Assembly: GCA_966210515.1 (NCBI GenBank)
Contig: CBIHLM010000006.1
Location: 1-64,000, forward strand
Direction: 5' to 3'
Source: Paradesertivirga sp966210515
GTDB lineage: Bacteria; Bacteroidota; Bacteroidia; Sphingobacteriales; Sphingobacteriaceae
Length of the DNA: 64,000 nt
In this document: piece by piece, positions 17,051-25,293 of the stretch
How positions within the stretch are numbered: the stretch's first letter is position 1
Layout: each line of letters opens with the position of its first letter
Translations under genes and position numbers: made by a program
The notes under the pieces: generated by a model
Database searches by the model: none
What the model saw: only the letters and a program-made list of their open reading frames with translations
What the model was told of the DNA's origin: nothing

Positions 17051-17731
17051 TCAGTTTAAATTGAATCTTTCCTGAGGACGATTTATAACCTTCGAGCTTA
17101 GCACCAGGGCTGTTATAATTGCTCCGATTACAATCGCCAGAACTAACTGCAAATCCGACAGGAAATTTGAAGTAGCTACAATACCTTTGGTGTCACTCAC
17201 CAGTTTTCCGCCAACAGCCGATTGGATCGTTGTAAGATCAGACAACTGCCTTATAGTGGCTTCAAGGGAAGCTCTGCCATCACTTTCATATAAGTTTAAA
17301 GCTGCAGTCTTTTTGTTATGCTCGCTTAAGGATAATATCTCGCGTTCAATGCCCGAATAATTCCGAACCTGCTCCTTAAATTTTTCAAGAAACACCGATT
17401 CCTCTTCTACCAAATACGTTTTCTCGTACTTGCTAATTAATGCAAACATTTCTTTGTCGTACTTATCTAAAGTAGATCTAAGCTGATCCGTATTATAGTC
17501 AGTTGTAAAAAGAAACTTCTCGATCGCCAATTGTCTGTGATGAAAATTATCTGATAAATAAAACATATCAGTAGCGGGAATCAGCCTGTCGTTATAAATT
17601 GAATTTACAGAGCGGTTGATATCCGATATATTTTTCTGAAGGATGAGATTGAATACGACCACAAAAAACATTACCACACCCAGCAGAACAGCTACTTTTA
17701 GCTTCTGCTGAATAACAAAAGTCCACTTCAT
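17051..17731 (-). CDS. Four-helix-bundle (chemoreceptor-like) sensor domain protein without output domain
   Basis: A 226-residue membrane protein. A membrane helix at about 8-30 is followed by a long helical periplasmic region (NDRLIPATDMFYLSDN and so on) resembling the 4HB_MCP ligand-binding domain of chemoreceptors. A second helix lies at about 195-217, and then only nine cytoplasmic residues (VINRPQERF) before the stop. No HAMP, kinase or methyl-accepting domain follows. The ATG at 17731 is preceded by GAAAAGG and is preferred to an upstream GTG/ATG. It may act through a partner protein. Confidence 0.7.
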   Translation of the reverse strand: MKWTFVIQQKLKVAVLLGVVMFFVVVFNLILQKNISDINRSVNSIYNDRLIPATDMFYLSDNFHHRQLAIEKFLFTTDYNTDQLRSTLDKYDKEMFALISKYEKTYLVEEESVFLEKFKEQVRNYSGIEREILSLSEHNKKTAALNLYESDGRASLEATIRQLSDLTTIQSAVGGKLVSDTKGIVATSNFLSDLQLVLAIVIGAIITALVLSSKVINRPQERFNLN

Positions 17732-17807
17732 AACCTTTTCGTTTAATTTGTATAAATATCGGAAATTTCGCCAGCTTAAAACAGTGATTCTCATCACATT
17801 TACACAA

Positions 17808-18011
17808 TCACCAAGAACTAATTTCCGTCACGTCCAAAACCCTCCAGTTTCCATCATCAGCTTTGCAAAAATTAACAACATAGGTGTGGGCTGTTCCATG
17901 CTCGTCATCCATATCAACGGTTACATCAAGGCGGTTGTTCTTCATCGCCTTTAAGTCTTTATCTTCTTTGGATGCACGTTCTATTATCTCTTCATCGGTA
18001 TGTGATCGCAT
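17808..18011 (-). CDS. Small hypothetical protein
   Basis: A 67-residue acidic protein with no signal peptide. The second half, HTYVVNFCKADDGNWRVLDV, reads like the terminal strands of an NTF2-like or similar beta domain, where a tryptophan in GNWRV is typical. It lies upstream of the chemoreceptor-like gene on the same strand with a 76-base gap. Function unknown; it could be a remnant of a longer protein. Confidence 0.5.
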   Translation of the reverse strand: MRSHTDEEIIERASKEDKDLKAMKNNRLDVTVDMDDEHGTAHTYVVNFCKADDGNWRVLDVTEISSW

Positions 18012-18087
18012 TTTCGCTGATGTTTATAATATAAATAGAGCAACAATTGCATTATTTAGAAGTTTGAATAAAAGCCCGGGTTTTAAT

Positions 18088-18095
18088 TATGTTTG
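18088..18095 (+). promoter_or_regulatory. Promoter -7 element of the cytosine deaminase-like gene
   Basis: TATGTTTG matches TAnnTTTG exactly. It ends 3 bases before the ATG at 18099, so transcription would be predicted to begin at or next to the start codon. Confidence 0.55.
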
Positions 18096-18098
18096 CGA

Positions 18099-18533
18099 AT
18101 GGATGAATTTATGCGATTAGCCATTGACGAGGCAAAAAAAGGTTTAGTCGAAGGAGGCATTCCCATTGGTTCTGTTCTTGTAAAAAACGGACAATTGGTG
18201 GCCAGCGGACATAATAAACGGGTTCAGGAAAATAATCCCATTCTGCATGGCGAAATGGACTGCCTGAACAATGCAGGGCGCATCGGCAGTTACCGCGATA
18301 CGGTGATCTACTCCACTCTTATGCCCTGCTATATGTGTGCAGGCACGATCGTTCAGTTTAAGATACCAAAAGTTATTGTTGGCGAATCAAAAACATTCAG
18401 CGGAGCAAAAGAATTTATGGAAGCGCACGGGGTACAGGTAATCGACCTGAATTTACCGGAATGTATAAAAATGATGGAAGATTTCATTCAGGAGAAACCG
18501 GAGTTATGGAATGAAGATATTATGGAATTGTAG
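18099..18533 (+). CDS. Cytosine/nucleoside deaminase, yeast Fcy1-like
   Basis: A 144-residue zinc deaminase. Zinc ligands are in NPILHGEMDCL (His, with the catalytic Glu) and LMPCYMCAG (two Cys). The closest family I recognise is yeast cytosine deaminase, from the shared GGIPIGSVLV, the GHNKRVQ segment, the IPKVIVGES strand and the C-terminal KPELWNEDI. It would convert cytosine to uracil, or act on a related base. The ATG at 18099 is preferred over the in-frame TTG at 18093, which lies inside the promoter motif. Confidence 0.85.
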   Translation: MDEFMRLAIDEAKKGLVEGGIPIGSVLVKNGQLVASGHNKRVQENNPILHGEMDCLNNAGRIGSYRDTVIYSTLMPCYMCAGTIVQFKIPKVIVGESKTFSGAKEFMEAHGVQVIDLNLPECIKMMEDFIQEKPELWNEDIMEL

Positions 18534-18585
18534 TCCGGAATGCGTCAGAATGCTGACCACTTACAGTTAGCTTCATATCTTCTAA

Positions 18586-19116
18586 CTACTGCTTGAAAAT
18601 ATTTTTTAAACTCAACTTTTTAGGAAGCTTTTCTGCTACGACTGCTTTGTGATTTTGAAGAGTTATTAAAAAAGTCTTATTCTCATATTCATCGGTCGTC
18701 ACCTCAAAATTCACCTTCAGATTAGCTTTGGAATAATTGGAGTTTTCACTGATATCGTCAGTATTACTTCTGATAAACTGATACTCTACCATTTGATTCC
18801 TGAATTTTTGAAACTCTCCACGATCATAAGTCGTGTATCTCACGAAAGATTTACTTGTCTGGCTATTGAAAATTCCTTTTGAAACAAGCTTCGCTGTGCC
18901 GATCGTTCTCTTCTTGTTAGAGAAATTATAAACCACTCCAGCCGTATCAGCGATCATCTCCTTTGAATCAAAAGTATAGCCTATTAAAAAAAGACTCTCT
19001 TCGGCCTCATCTAGAGAAGAATTAAGCATTTGATCTAATTGCTCAAGCGAAAGCTTTTGTGCTTTACTAACTGAACATACGCTTAAGATTATTACCAATA
19101 AGATTAGTTTTCTCAT
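18586..19116 (-). CDS. Secreted hypothetical protein
   Basis: A 176-residue protein with a clear signal peptide (MRKLILLVIILSVCSVSKAQ, cleavage after SKA). The mature part begins KLSLEQLDQMLNSSLDEAEE and looks like a mixed alpha/beta periplasmic domain. The ATG at 19116 is chosen because it gives a proper signal peptide; the longer frame does not. No family recognised. Divergent from the lipoprotein gene at 19254. Confidence 0.7.
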   Translation of the reverse strand: MRKLILLVIILSVCSVSKAQKLSLEQLDQMLNSSLDEAEESLFLIGYTFDSKEMIADTAGVVYNFSNKKRTIGTAKLVSKGIFNSQTSKSFVRYTTYDRGEFQKFRNQMVEYQFIRSNTDDISENSNYSKANLKVNFEVTTDEYENKTFLITLQNHKAVVAEKLPKKLSLKNIFKQ

Positions 19117-19253
19117 CACAGCTAAAATAAGAGAAAATAATTTAGAGACAAATTTTCCCGGCATTTACGGCTGCCGCGACACTGTTGAGCGATTAACAGA
19201 TGCACCTTCAAACAACACCGGATAGATGGGTGTTTCACCATAAATCATCTATC

Positions 19254-19646
19254 ATGAAAAATCATATTAGCATTAGCAGAACCTGGCTTTACATGGCCGT
19301 AATTGTAACTCTATTATTTTCTTGTGGCAGGGATGCTAAAAAAGAGATCGCAAAAACATGGCAACTTAGTGATATTGAAACCGAGACTGAATTAACCGAT
19401 TCTCTTAAAAAAGCCATTTTGTTAAGCTCCACATTTCAGTTTACAGAAGACGGGCATTACATCACATCTGGAGGGATTGGCGCAGATCAGGGAACTTACA
19501 CACTTGATGAAGAAGGTGAAACATTGTCTACCATCTCATCCGCTGGAAGAAACAGTGACGTTTATTCGATTAAAGATCTTGACGAGGATAAGCTGGTTTT
19601 ATTCAGCAATGGAAGAACTATTACATTAACCGCAATAAAGCCATAA
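19254..19646 (+). CDS. Small lipoprotein, lipocalin-like
   Basis: A 130-residue lipoprotein. The signal sequence ends in LLFSCGRD, a lipobox with the lipidated Cys. The mature part (KTWQLSDIETE, FQFTEDGHYI, GTYTLDEEGETL, KLVLFSNGRTITL) follows the pattern of the lipocalin-like domains common in Bacteroidota. The ATG at 19254 gives the correct signal sequence. It probably sits in an envelope membrane; ligand unknown. Confidence 0.72.
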   Translation: MKNHISISRTWLYMAVIVTLLFSCGRDAKKEIAKTWQLSDIETETELTDSLKKAILLSSTFQFTEDGHYITSGGIGADQGTYTLDEEGETLSTISSAGRNSDVYSIKDLDEDKLVLFSNGRTITLTAIKP

Positions 19647-19656
19647 ATCCATTCGC

Positions 19657-20994
19657 TTATTTATCAGGGGGGATAGAAATATTTCCTTTGGGGAAGATAA
19701 CGGAGAACGTAGTTCCTTCATCCACTTTAGAGTTTACTTTGAGGGTAATATTATGATATACAGCGATACTTTTAACGATGGAAAGACCTAAACCATAACC
19801 TCCAGCTTGCAATAAATTAGTTTTTTTAAACCGGTTAAAGATCAAGGGTATTTCCTCTTCCGGGATTCCAATGCCGGTATCCTTAATATGAACACTATAG
19901 TTTCCGTTTTGATATTCATCGCTGATTGATAAACTACCCTGTGGCTTATTGTACCGTATGGCATTGTTTACCAAATTATAAAACAGCTGAAATAACAAGT
20001 CGTGATTTGCAGAGCTAAATGTAATACCGGGATTAAGCTTCATTTCGAAACTTATTTCGTGTTCCTCTAACCTATGGCTTATTTCGTCCATCACCTCTTT
20101 AAGCAGTTGATAGATATTTACAGATTCTGACTTGGCGAATTGTTCATTTTCGATCCTGGAAATCAGCAATAAAGAGTTCACGATTTTCTTTAAACGGCTT
20201 AATGTCCTCAGCATTTCGGAAAGTCGTTGCTGAATCATATCGCTGACTTCTTCATGCTCCATTAAATTCTCAATTTTATTCTGGAGAATGCCGATAGGTG
20301 TCATTAATTCGTGTGAAGCATTGGCTGTAAATTCTCTTTCTTTTTCAAAAGCTTCATTAATCTGCTCCATTAAAAGCATTAGCGAACTATCAAGATATTG
20401 AAAATCTGAAGTTGAGGTTCGAACCGCCTGCTGGTGTTTTGCAAAAGGAAACTTTTGATTAATCAGCTTACTTTTGATTATGGCGCTTAGCGGTTTGATG
20501 AGGTGATGGGTAAAGAATAAATCAATGATAAGAGTAATAAAAATAAGGCTTAACAATACATAAAGAGCGATCCTCTGTAAGGGTCTGCTATATTGGGTCA
20601 TAGTGGAGGTCGCTTTTGCCACCTCTAATAAATAATTTTGATCTTTTGCTTTAAATGTATGACTTAGTACACGATAACTTAGTGTATCCTGCTCGATCAC
20701 CCGCTCGGCTGTTTCAATCGTGTCTATCACTACAGAATCCTCCACGGGCTCGAGAGCAATGTACTCCTCTCTTAACAAAGTATAACTTCCATAGCTTTCC
20801 TGCCCCTCAAGGTAAAAGTCTACCCCGTTTTGCGTTACTACTTTAAGCACTTTAGATTTCTGCTGGCGCAATACATTATCGGTATAGCGGGCGGCAATAT
20901 AATCCACTACATAAGGTAATGTAAGGACAAAAAACAGCACAATCGCCAGTTTGGAAAGCGTAACAAAAAGGGTAAGCTTGGTAGAAAGTTTCAA
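19657..20994 (-). CDS. Membrane sensor histidine kinase
   Basis: A 445-residue kinase with membrane helices at about 8-30 and 143-163 enclosing a periplasmic sensor of roughly 110 residues. HisKA has the phospho-acceptor in ANASHELMTPIGILQ. ATPase motifs are LVNNAIRYNKP (N), DTGIGIPEEE (G1) and GYGLGLSIVK (G2). It overlaps the upstream response regulator by four bases and so forms a coupled two-component pair. The stimulus is unknown; the outer-membrane barrel in the same operon suggests envelope sensing. Confidence 0.93.
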   Translation of the reverse strand: MKLSTKLTLFVTLSKLAIVLFFVLTLPYVVDYIAARYTDNVLRQQKSKVLKVVTQNGVDFYLEGQESYGSYTLLREEYIALEPVEDSVVIDTIETAERVIEQDTLSYRVLSHTFKAKDQNYLLEVAKATSTMTQYSRPLQRIALYVLLSLIFITLIIDLFFTHHLIKPLSAIIKSKLINQKFPFAKHQQAVRTSTSDFQYLDSSLMLLMEQINEAFEKEREFTANASHELMTPIGILQNKIENLMEHEEVSDMIQQRLSEMLRTLSRLKKIVNSLLLISRIENEQFAKSESVNIYQLLKEVMDEISHRLEEHEISFEMKLNPGITFSSANHDLLFQLFYNLVNNAIRYNKPQGSLSISDEYQNGNYSVHIKDTGIGIPEEEIPLIFNRFKKTNLLQAGGYGLGLSIVKSIAVYHNITLKVNSKVDEGTTFSVIFPKGNISIPPDK

Positions 20995-21668
20995 GACTTT
21001 TTAATTTTATATCCTACGCCCCTAACTGTTTCCAGCCAATCGATCGGTCCGTAAGCCCCTAATTTTTTTCTGATATTTTTTATATGAACATCAATGTAAT
21101 TAGAATCATAATCATCATCCACAAAACTACCCCAAATGTGTTCACTAAGCTGTAAGCGGGTTAAAACCCTGTTTTTATGCAAAAGCATATAACTTAATAA
21201 ATCATACTCTTTACGGGTAAGCTCTATTTCATTGTCAGAATGACTTACAATTCGTTTTTGGATATCCACATTAAACTCTCCCAGAGAGAGTAGCTGGCTA
21301 TTTATTCCTGATTTTCTTCTGGAAATAGCCTGCATTCGGGATTGAAGCTCTAGCAGCGAAAACGGCTTAGGTAAATAATCATCGGCACCTAAATCCAGAC
21401 CTTTGATTCGATCCTCAATGTTTCCTCGTGCAGTAAGAATGATGTAAGCAGCATCAGGATTACACTTCTTTGCCTGCTCGAGCAATACAAGTCCATCCTT
21501 ATCCGGAAGGCCTAAATCAAGTAATATGAAATCATATAGATTGCATTCTATTTTCTCTAATCCCTGGCTGGCTGTATGTGCCAGATCACAAATATAGAAT
21601 GCTTTTTTCAGAAAGGCTTCAACTTCGTAAGCCAGTGTTTTTTCATCTTCAACTAAGAGTACTTTCAA
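20991..21668 (-). CDS. OmpR/PhoB-family response regulator
   Basis: A 225-residue regulator. The receiver domain has the acidic pair in LLVEDE, phospho-acceptor Asp51 in LLDLGLPDKDG and Lys101 in YLPKPF. The C-terminal winged helix (about 125-225) contains ELTRKEYDLLSYMLLHKN and the recognition region YIDVHIKNIRKKL, with RGVGYKI at the end. It is partner of the kinase that follows it with four bases of overlap. Confidence 0.95.
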   Translation of the reverse strand: MKVLLVEDEKTLAYEVEAFLKKAFYICDLAHTASQGLEKIECNLYDFILLDLGLPDKDGLVLLEQAKKCNPDAAYIILTARGNIEDRIKGLDLGADDYLPKPFSLLELQSRMQAISRRKSGINSQLLSLGEFNVDIQKRIVSHSDNEIELTRKEYDLLSYMLLHKNRVLTRLQLSEHIWGSFVDDDYDSNYIDVHIKNIRKKLGAYGPIDWLETVRGVGYKIKKS

Positions 21669-21671
21669 TGC

Positions 21672-22535
21672 CTAAAACATGTAGTAAAAACCCAAATATA
21701 AAAACGAACGAGGCTTTTGCGATGCGCCTTCCACTTTATTACTCAATATTGATCCCTGGTAAGTTGCCTCGACGGCGTAATTGGCCCTGTTATAAGCCAC
21801 CGGAAGCTTTAAATTATAGGAGAGTAAATCAAAACTATTTGATTCTACTTCTCTATACTGTGGAGGACGATTTTCTCTACGGGGTAGATTGATTATTCTC
21901 CCAAGAGCACTTCCGCCGCCACCACCACTTTGAGGAACTTCCTCTGTTGTTGTAATTCGCTGCGTTCCTCCGACAATTTCAACAGAAGGCTCAAAACTTA
22001 TATAGTCCTTCGCGGTAATACCGCCTAAGTCGAACAACTTGGAAACATTAAATGTCGTGAATAAAGCACTCTGATCTCCGATAGCATAATCAACATACAA
22101 ACCGGTATTAAGCCATTGCCAATCATAGTTTAACGACCCGGATGCCATATTTAAATTTGCCGACTGAAGAAACAAAGAGCTATCAGGAAAAAACGACCTG
22201 CTAAAACTTAAACTGCTCGACAGATTTTTACTTAGGTTGAAATCAAATCCAGCAGATAAATCTATTCCCGAAACTCCTGACCCTATATTTATCAATTTAT
22301 ACGCTCCTGCGGAAAGGAAGAAACCACTTGGAAAGTTAAGTGTGGCATTCGCCAGAACATAAGGCAATCTGTCTACAGAAGTTTGCCCGTAGTAATTAGC
22401 GTCGCTTGCATAAATTGATGCAAGACTTAAACTAGTTTTTGGCGTTTCGGCTGTATCCGCGGGCGTTGTTTCTTGAGCAAGTGCAGAAAATCCAACCAAA
22501 AACAATGCAATCAATAAAAATAGATATTGCTTCAT
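21672..22535 (-). CDS. Outer-membrane beta-barrel protein
   Basis: A 287-residue protein with a signal peptide (cleavage near ALAQ) and alternating hydrophobic strands through most of its length. It ends in FLYLGFYYMF, the C-terminal aromatic residue typical of outer-membrane barrels. A low-complexity GGGGG loop lies at about 213. No named family recognised. It lies 3 bases before the response regulator, so it is in the two-component operon and may be the sensed or regulated component. Confidence 0.75.
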   Translation of the reverse strand: MKQYLFLLIALFLVGFSALAQETTPADTAETPKTSLSLASIYASDANYYGQTSVDRLPYVLANATLNFPSGFFLSAGAYKLINIGSGVSGIDLSAGFDFNLSKNLSSSLSFSRSFFPDSSLFLQSANLNMASGSLNYDWQWLNTGLYVDYAIGDQSALFTTFNVSKLFDLGGITAKDYISFEPSVEIVGGTQRITTTEEVPQSGGGGGSALGRIINLPRRENRPPQYREVESNSFDLLSYNLKLPVAYNRANYAVEATYQGSILSNKVEGASQKPRSFLYLGFYYMF

Positions 22536-22555
22536 ATTTCTAATTATATTCCAAC

Positions 22556-22930
22556 TTAACGTAAAATCTTTATCGGTTTATTAACTCTCACCGGTGGCCG
22601 TTTCACTTTAATTCTATCCGTAACAACTCCAGGTCTTAACTTCGGACGAGATTTTGGTACTTCTTTGATATTTGGTCTCTTTGTTTTAATATCAACCGTC
22701 TTTGGATCCTGATTTGGATCTTTCGACTTATCCGCCTCTGCTTTTTTCTTCGAATCTTTGTCTTTGTCATCCTGTGTTTTGATTCGTGGAATTGAGTCCG
22801 CCACAGTCATCTGGTATGAAGAAAAATTCAATGCAATTGCATCCTCTACTAATCCGTCTTTTGCAGAAACAATAAAAGGCATCATCCCCAGCAAAATTCC
22901 TATCCCGAAAGCCCTTAAATAATTTCTCAT
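22556..22930 (-). CDS. Basic Pro-rich secreted hypothetical protein
   Basis: A 124-residue protein. A signal peptide (RAFGIGILLGMMPFIVSAKD) is followed by a charged linker (TQDDKDKDSKKKAEADK) and a basic Pro-rich tail (RPKLRPG, KRPPVRVNKP). The ATG at 22930 gives the signal peptide; 12 codons upstream are likely untranslated. It is the first gene of the operon with the barrel, regulator and kinase. A charged periplasmic peptide of this kind could bind an anionic polymer such as LPS or peptidoglycan; this is inference. Confidence 0.6.
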   Translation of the reverse strand: MRNYLRAFGIGILLGMMPFIVSAKDGLVEDAIALNFSSYQMTVADSIPRIKTQDDKDKDSKKKAEADKSKDPNQDPKTVDIKTKRPNIKEVPKSRPKLRPGVVTDRIKVKRPPVRVNKPIKILR

Positions 22931-22955
22931 TTTATTTTTCGTAAAATTAAAGAAA

Positions 22956-22979
22956 GTTTGCCTCAATTAAGAGGCAAAC
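22956..22979 (-). terminator. Terminator of the duplicated-repeat gene
   Basis: GTTTGCCTC/GAGGCAAAC is a 9-bp stem with a 6-base loop, followed on the minus strand by a T-rich run. It separates the gene at 23008 from the two-component operon. Confidence 0.85.
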
Positions 22980-23007
22980 GTTTCTAAGTGTGTTTGTGTT
23001 TAGCGGA

Positions 23008-23649
23008 TTACAATCCCAGCTTTAAGCCGGCTCCAACATTTGTTTTAACTCCGGTACGTCCAACTCCCACATTGGCGCCTGCTTTCGCTCCGGCTTTTAC
23101 CCTGGTATTAGTTTTAGCATCTGCTTTACGAGCATCTTTTTTTGCTTTTGCATTTGCTTTAACATCGATTATTGCATCATCATCATTACCAAGTTTCGCT
23201 TCCGCTTTCGCATCTTCTCTTAATGCTTTAAGCTCATCTTTTTTAGCTTTCCTTTCCTCTTTAGCCTCTGCAGAATTTTTTCTGTGCAATTCTGCCTGAG
23301 ATTTTGAAGAAGCAATACTGCTTACTTCCGCGCCTTTAATATCAGCATCTGTCACTGATTTTGCGGTTGAACTAACGGTTGCCCCATGATTGCTATGAGC
23401 CTCGGTAGTTTTTGAAACCTCATTTTTCAATTTAGCTTCTGCAGACTTATCATTTTTTCTGTGTAACTCTGCCTGAGATTTCGAAGAAGCAACACTGCTT
23501 ACTTCTGCACCTTTAATATCTGCGTCCGTAGTCGACTTAGTTGTTGAACTCACTTTCGCACCATGAGTACTTTTTGCATTTTCGTTTGTTTGAGCAAAAG
23601 ATACTGCCGTAAATAAAAGTGCTGCTGTTGTTAATGCTATAGTTTTCAT
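23008..23649 (-). CDS. Secreted Lys/Ala-rich protein with a 38-residue internal duplication
   Basis: A 213-residue protein with a signal peptide (cleavage near SFAQ). Residues 29-66 and 88-125 are near-identical copies (34 of 38 identical), each containing TDADIKGAEVSS and ASSKSQAELHRKN. A charged helical or coiled segment rich in KxxA follows (130-185), and then a short Gly/Val-rich end (GANVGVGRTGVKTNVGAGLKL). No family recognised. It has its own terminator and lies just upstream of the two-component operon. Confidence 0.65.
   Translation of the reverse strand: MKTIALTTAALLFTAVSFAQTNENAKSTHGAKVSSTTKSTTDADIKGAEVSSVASSKSQAELHRKNDKSAEAKLKNEVSKTTEAHSNHGATVSSTAKSVTDADIKGAEVSSIASSKSQAELHRKNSAEAKEERKAKKDELKALREDAKAEAKLGNDDDAIIDVKANAKAKKDARKADAKTNTRVKAGAKAGANVGVGRTGVKTNVGAGLKLGL
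23275..23565. repeat. Internal duplication within the gene at 23008
   Basis: Two 114-bp copies, 23452-23565 and 23275-23388, lie 177 bp apart and encode 38 residues each with four differences. The intervening segment is not repeated. Confidence 0.8.
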
Positions 23650-23804
23650 ATTCGTTCTTTGTTAGTGTGTTTATGTTTAATTTCTTATACAAAGAACACA
23701 AGCGAACATGAAGCAAAGATGAATTTTCCCAATTATTTTCAAAAAACTAAAAAACACCGTGATAAAAAGATCTTAAGGCGATTTCCCACTTATTCAGGGC
23801 TTAA

Positions 23805-24170
23805 TTAAAACTCGTCCGGCTCCCTTTCGGGGATGTATTCGCCTGTAACGATGGCTTTCCGACTAATTAGATCGGCATCTATAAGCATTTCCATCGACGC
23901 TTTTTCGGTAAAATCCACATCTGCGCAAGCATTAAACTGACCGATGGTATAATTCACAGTGAACTTTCCCATATGTGAATTAATCATCTCTATTGAATTT
24001 TCGTTAACACGAACATCGAACACTCGTCCGCGAGATTTAAAATGATAACTTGTCAGAAGCTCGCCAATTACTTGGATGTTTAAATTAATTTCCCTTTTCA
24101 AAGTATCTAAATCAACAATATCCTCCTTCGGAAACTCTTCTGATAAAGAAAATTTTATTTGTTCTTGCAT
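23805..24170 (-). CDS. Hypothetical protein downstream of the ThiF/MoeB gene
   Basis: A 121-residue soluble protein, acidic overall. Its N-terminus (QIKFSLSEEFPKEDIVDLDTLKREINLNIQ) is helical and the rest alternates like a beta sheet (RGRVFDVRVNEN, GKFTVNYTIGQFNACADVDF). No family recognised. It lies 23 bases after the ThiF/MoeB gene on the same strand and so may be the last gene of the thiamine transcript, though no link to thiamine is visible. Confidence 0.6.
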   Translation of the reverse strand: MQEQIKFSLSEEFPKEDIVDLDTLKREINLNIQVIGELLTSYHFKSRGRVFDVRVNENSIEMINSHMGKFTVNYTIGQFNACADVDFTEKASMEMLIDADLISRKAIVTGEYIPEREPDEF

Positions 24171-24193
24171 AAATAAGCTTATATTTCTTTCAA

Positions 24194-25255
24194 TTACAAA
24201 GAAGCTTGCAACCCTCCTTTTAAATTATAAATCTCTGTTTTCGGAAGGCTTGCTTTTAAAAACTCAAGCGCCTTTAACGAACGTGCTCCCGTTTGACAAA
24301 CTATAACCGTTTTTTTATCTGGCTGTATAATTGAGAATTTTTCTTCCAATTCATCCATCGGAATGTTAACACCTCCAATGTTATAGCTTTCGAATTCATA
24401 CTCCTCCCGAACATCGATCAATTGAATATCTTCCGTTTCTAACCATTGGTTAAGCATCATATAATCAATTGTATTTAGTTCGACTTCGCAAACTTCATCA
24501 TAAAAACCTAACTCTTTAATTTCCTTATTTAACTGATTTACTTTAAAACCCAAAATATTGAGATCGTTTGTAAGAAGATTTATAATTAAAAGTTTGCCGC
24601 TTAAAGGTTCTCCGACACCTGTAATCACTTTAATCGCTTCTGTAGCCTGCCATGTTCCAATAATTCCGGGCAATACACCTAAAACTCCAGCTTCGCCGCA
24701 AGCAGGTACTTCGCCCGCCCCGGGCGCTTCGGGGTACAAACAACGATAGCTTGGCCCCTGCTTATAATTAAACGTACTTACCTGCCCTTCGAACTTAAAC
24801 AAGGCGCCATATATATATGGTTTACCTGTAATTACGCAGGCATCATTTAATAAATAGCGTGTGCTGAAATTATCTGAGCCATCGATAACTAAATCATAAG
24901 CAGCCAGGATATCAAAAACATTGTCTTTTGTAATGCGCGGATGAATATCGATTTGAATTAATGGATTTTTGCGATTAAGATGCTTTTTTGCGATTTCTGC
25001 CTTGGCCTGGCCAACATCTTCAGTGTTAAAAAGCACCTGGCGCTGTAAATTCGAAATACTCACAACATCATCATCCGCGATACCTAAAAGTCCCACGCCC
25101 GCCGCAGTCAGATAAAGCAGGCAGGGACACCCCAGTCCTCCCGCGCCAACAACCAGCACCTTTGCATTTTTTAATTTTTGCTGGGCTTCCTCGCCAAATT
25201 CCTCCATTAAAATATGGCGGCTATATCGTTGTAATTCTTCTTTTGAGAGACTCAT
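24194..25255 (-). CDS. thiF: ThiF/MoeB adenylyltransferase fused to a rhodanese domain
   Basis: A 353-residue E1-like enzyme. The Rossmann ATP site is VLVVGAGGLGCPCLLYL, the catalytic Asp lies in VIDGSDNFSTRYLLND, and GEVPACGEAGVLGVLPG is the conserved crossover region. The C-terminal rhodanese domain (about 255-353) has its active Cys in IVCQTGARS. The first zinc Cys of the usual CxxC pair is Ser (GPSYRC), and the later CxxC pair is not present, so the structural zinc site seems lost. At the end of a thiamine operon it most likely adenylates and helps sulfurate ThiS; a MoeB role is the alternative. Confidence 0.85.
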   Translation of the reverse strand: MSLSKEELQRYSRHILMEEFGEEAQQKLKNAKVLVVGAGGLGCPCLLYLTAAGVGLLGIADDDVVSISNLQRQVLFNTEDVGQAKAEIAKKHLNRKNPLIQIDIHPRITKDNVFDILAAYDLVIDGSDNFSTRYLLNDACVITGKPYIYGALFKFEGQVSTFNYKQGPSYRCLYPEAPGAGEVPACGEAGVLGVLPGIIGTWQATEAIKVITGVGEPLSGKLLIINLLTNDLNILGFKVNQLNKEIKELGFYDEVCEVELNTIDYMMLNQWLETEDIQLIDVREEYEFESYNIGGVNIPMDELEEKFSIIQPDKKTVIVCQTGARSLKALEFLKASLPKTEIYNLKGGLQASL

Positions 25256-25293
25256 TTTAATATTCTATTGCCAATGCACATGGCCAGGCAAAC

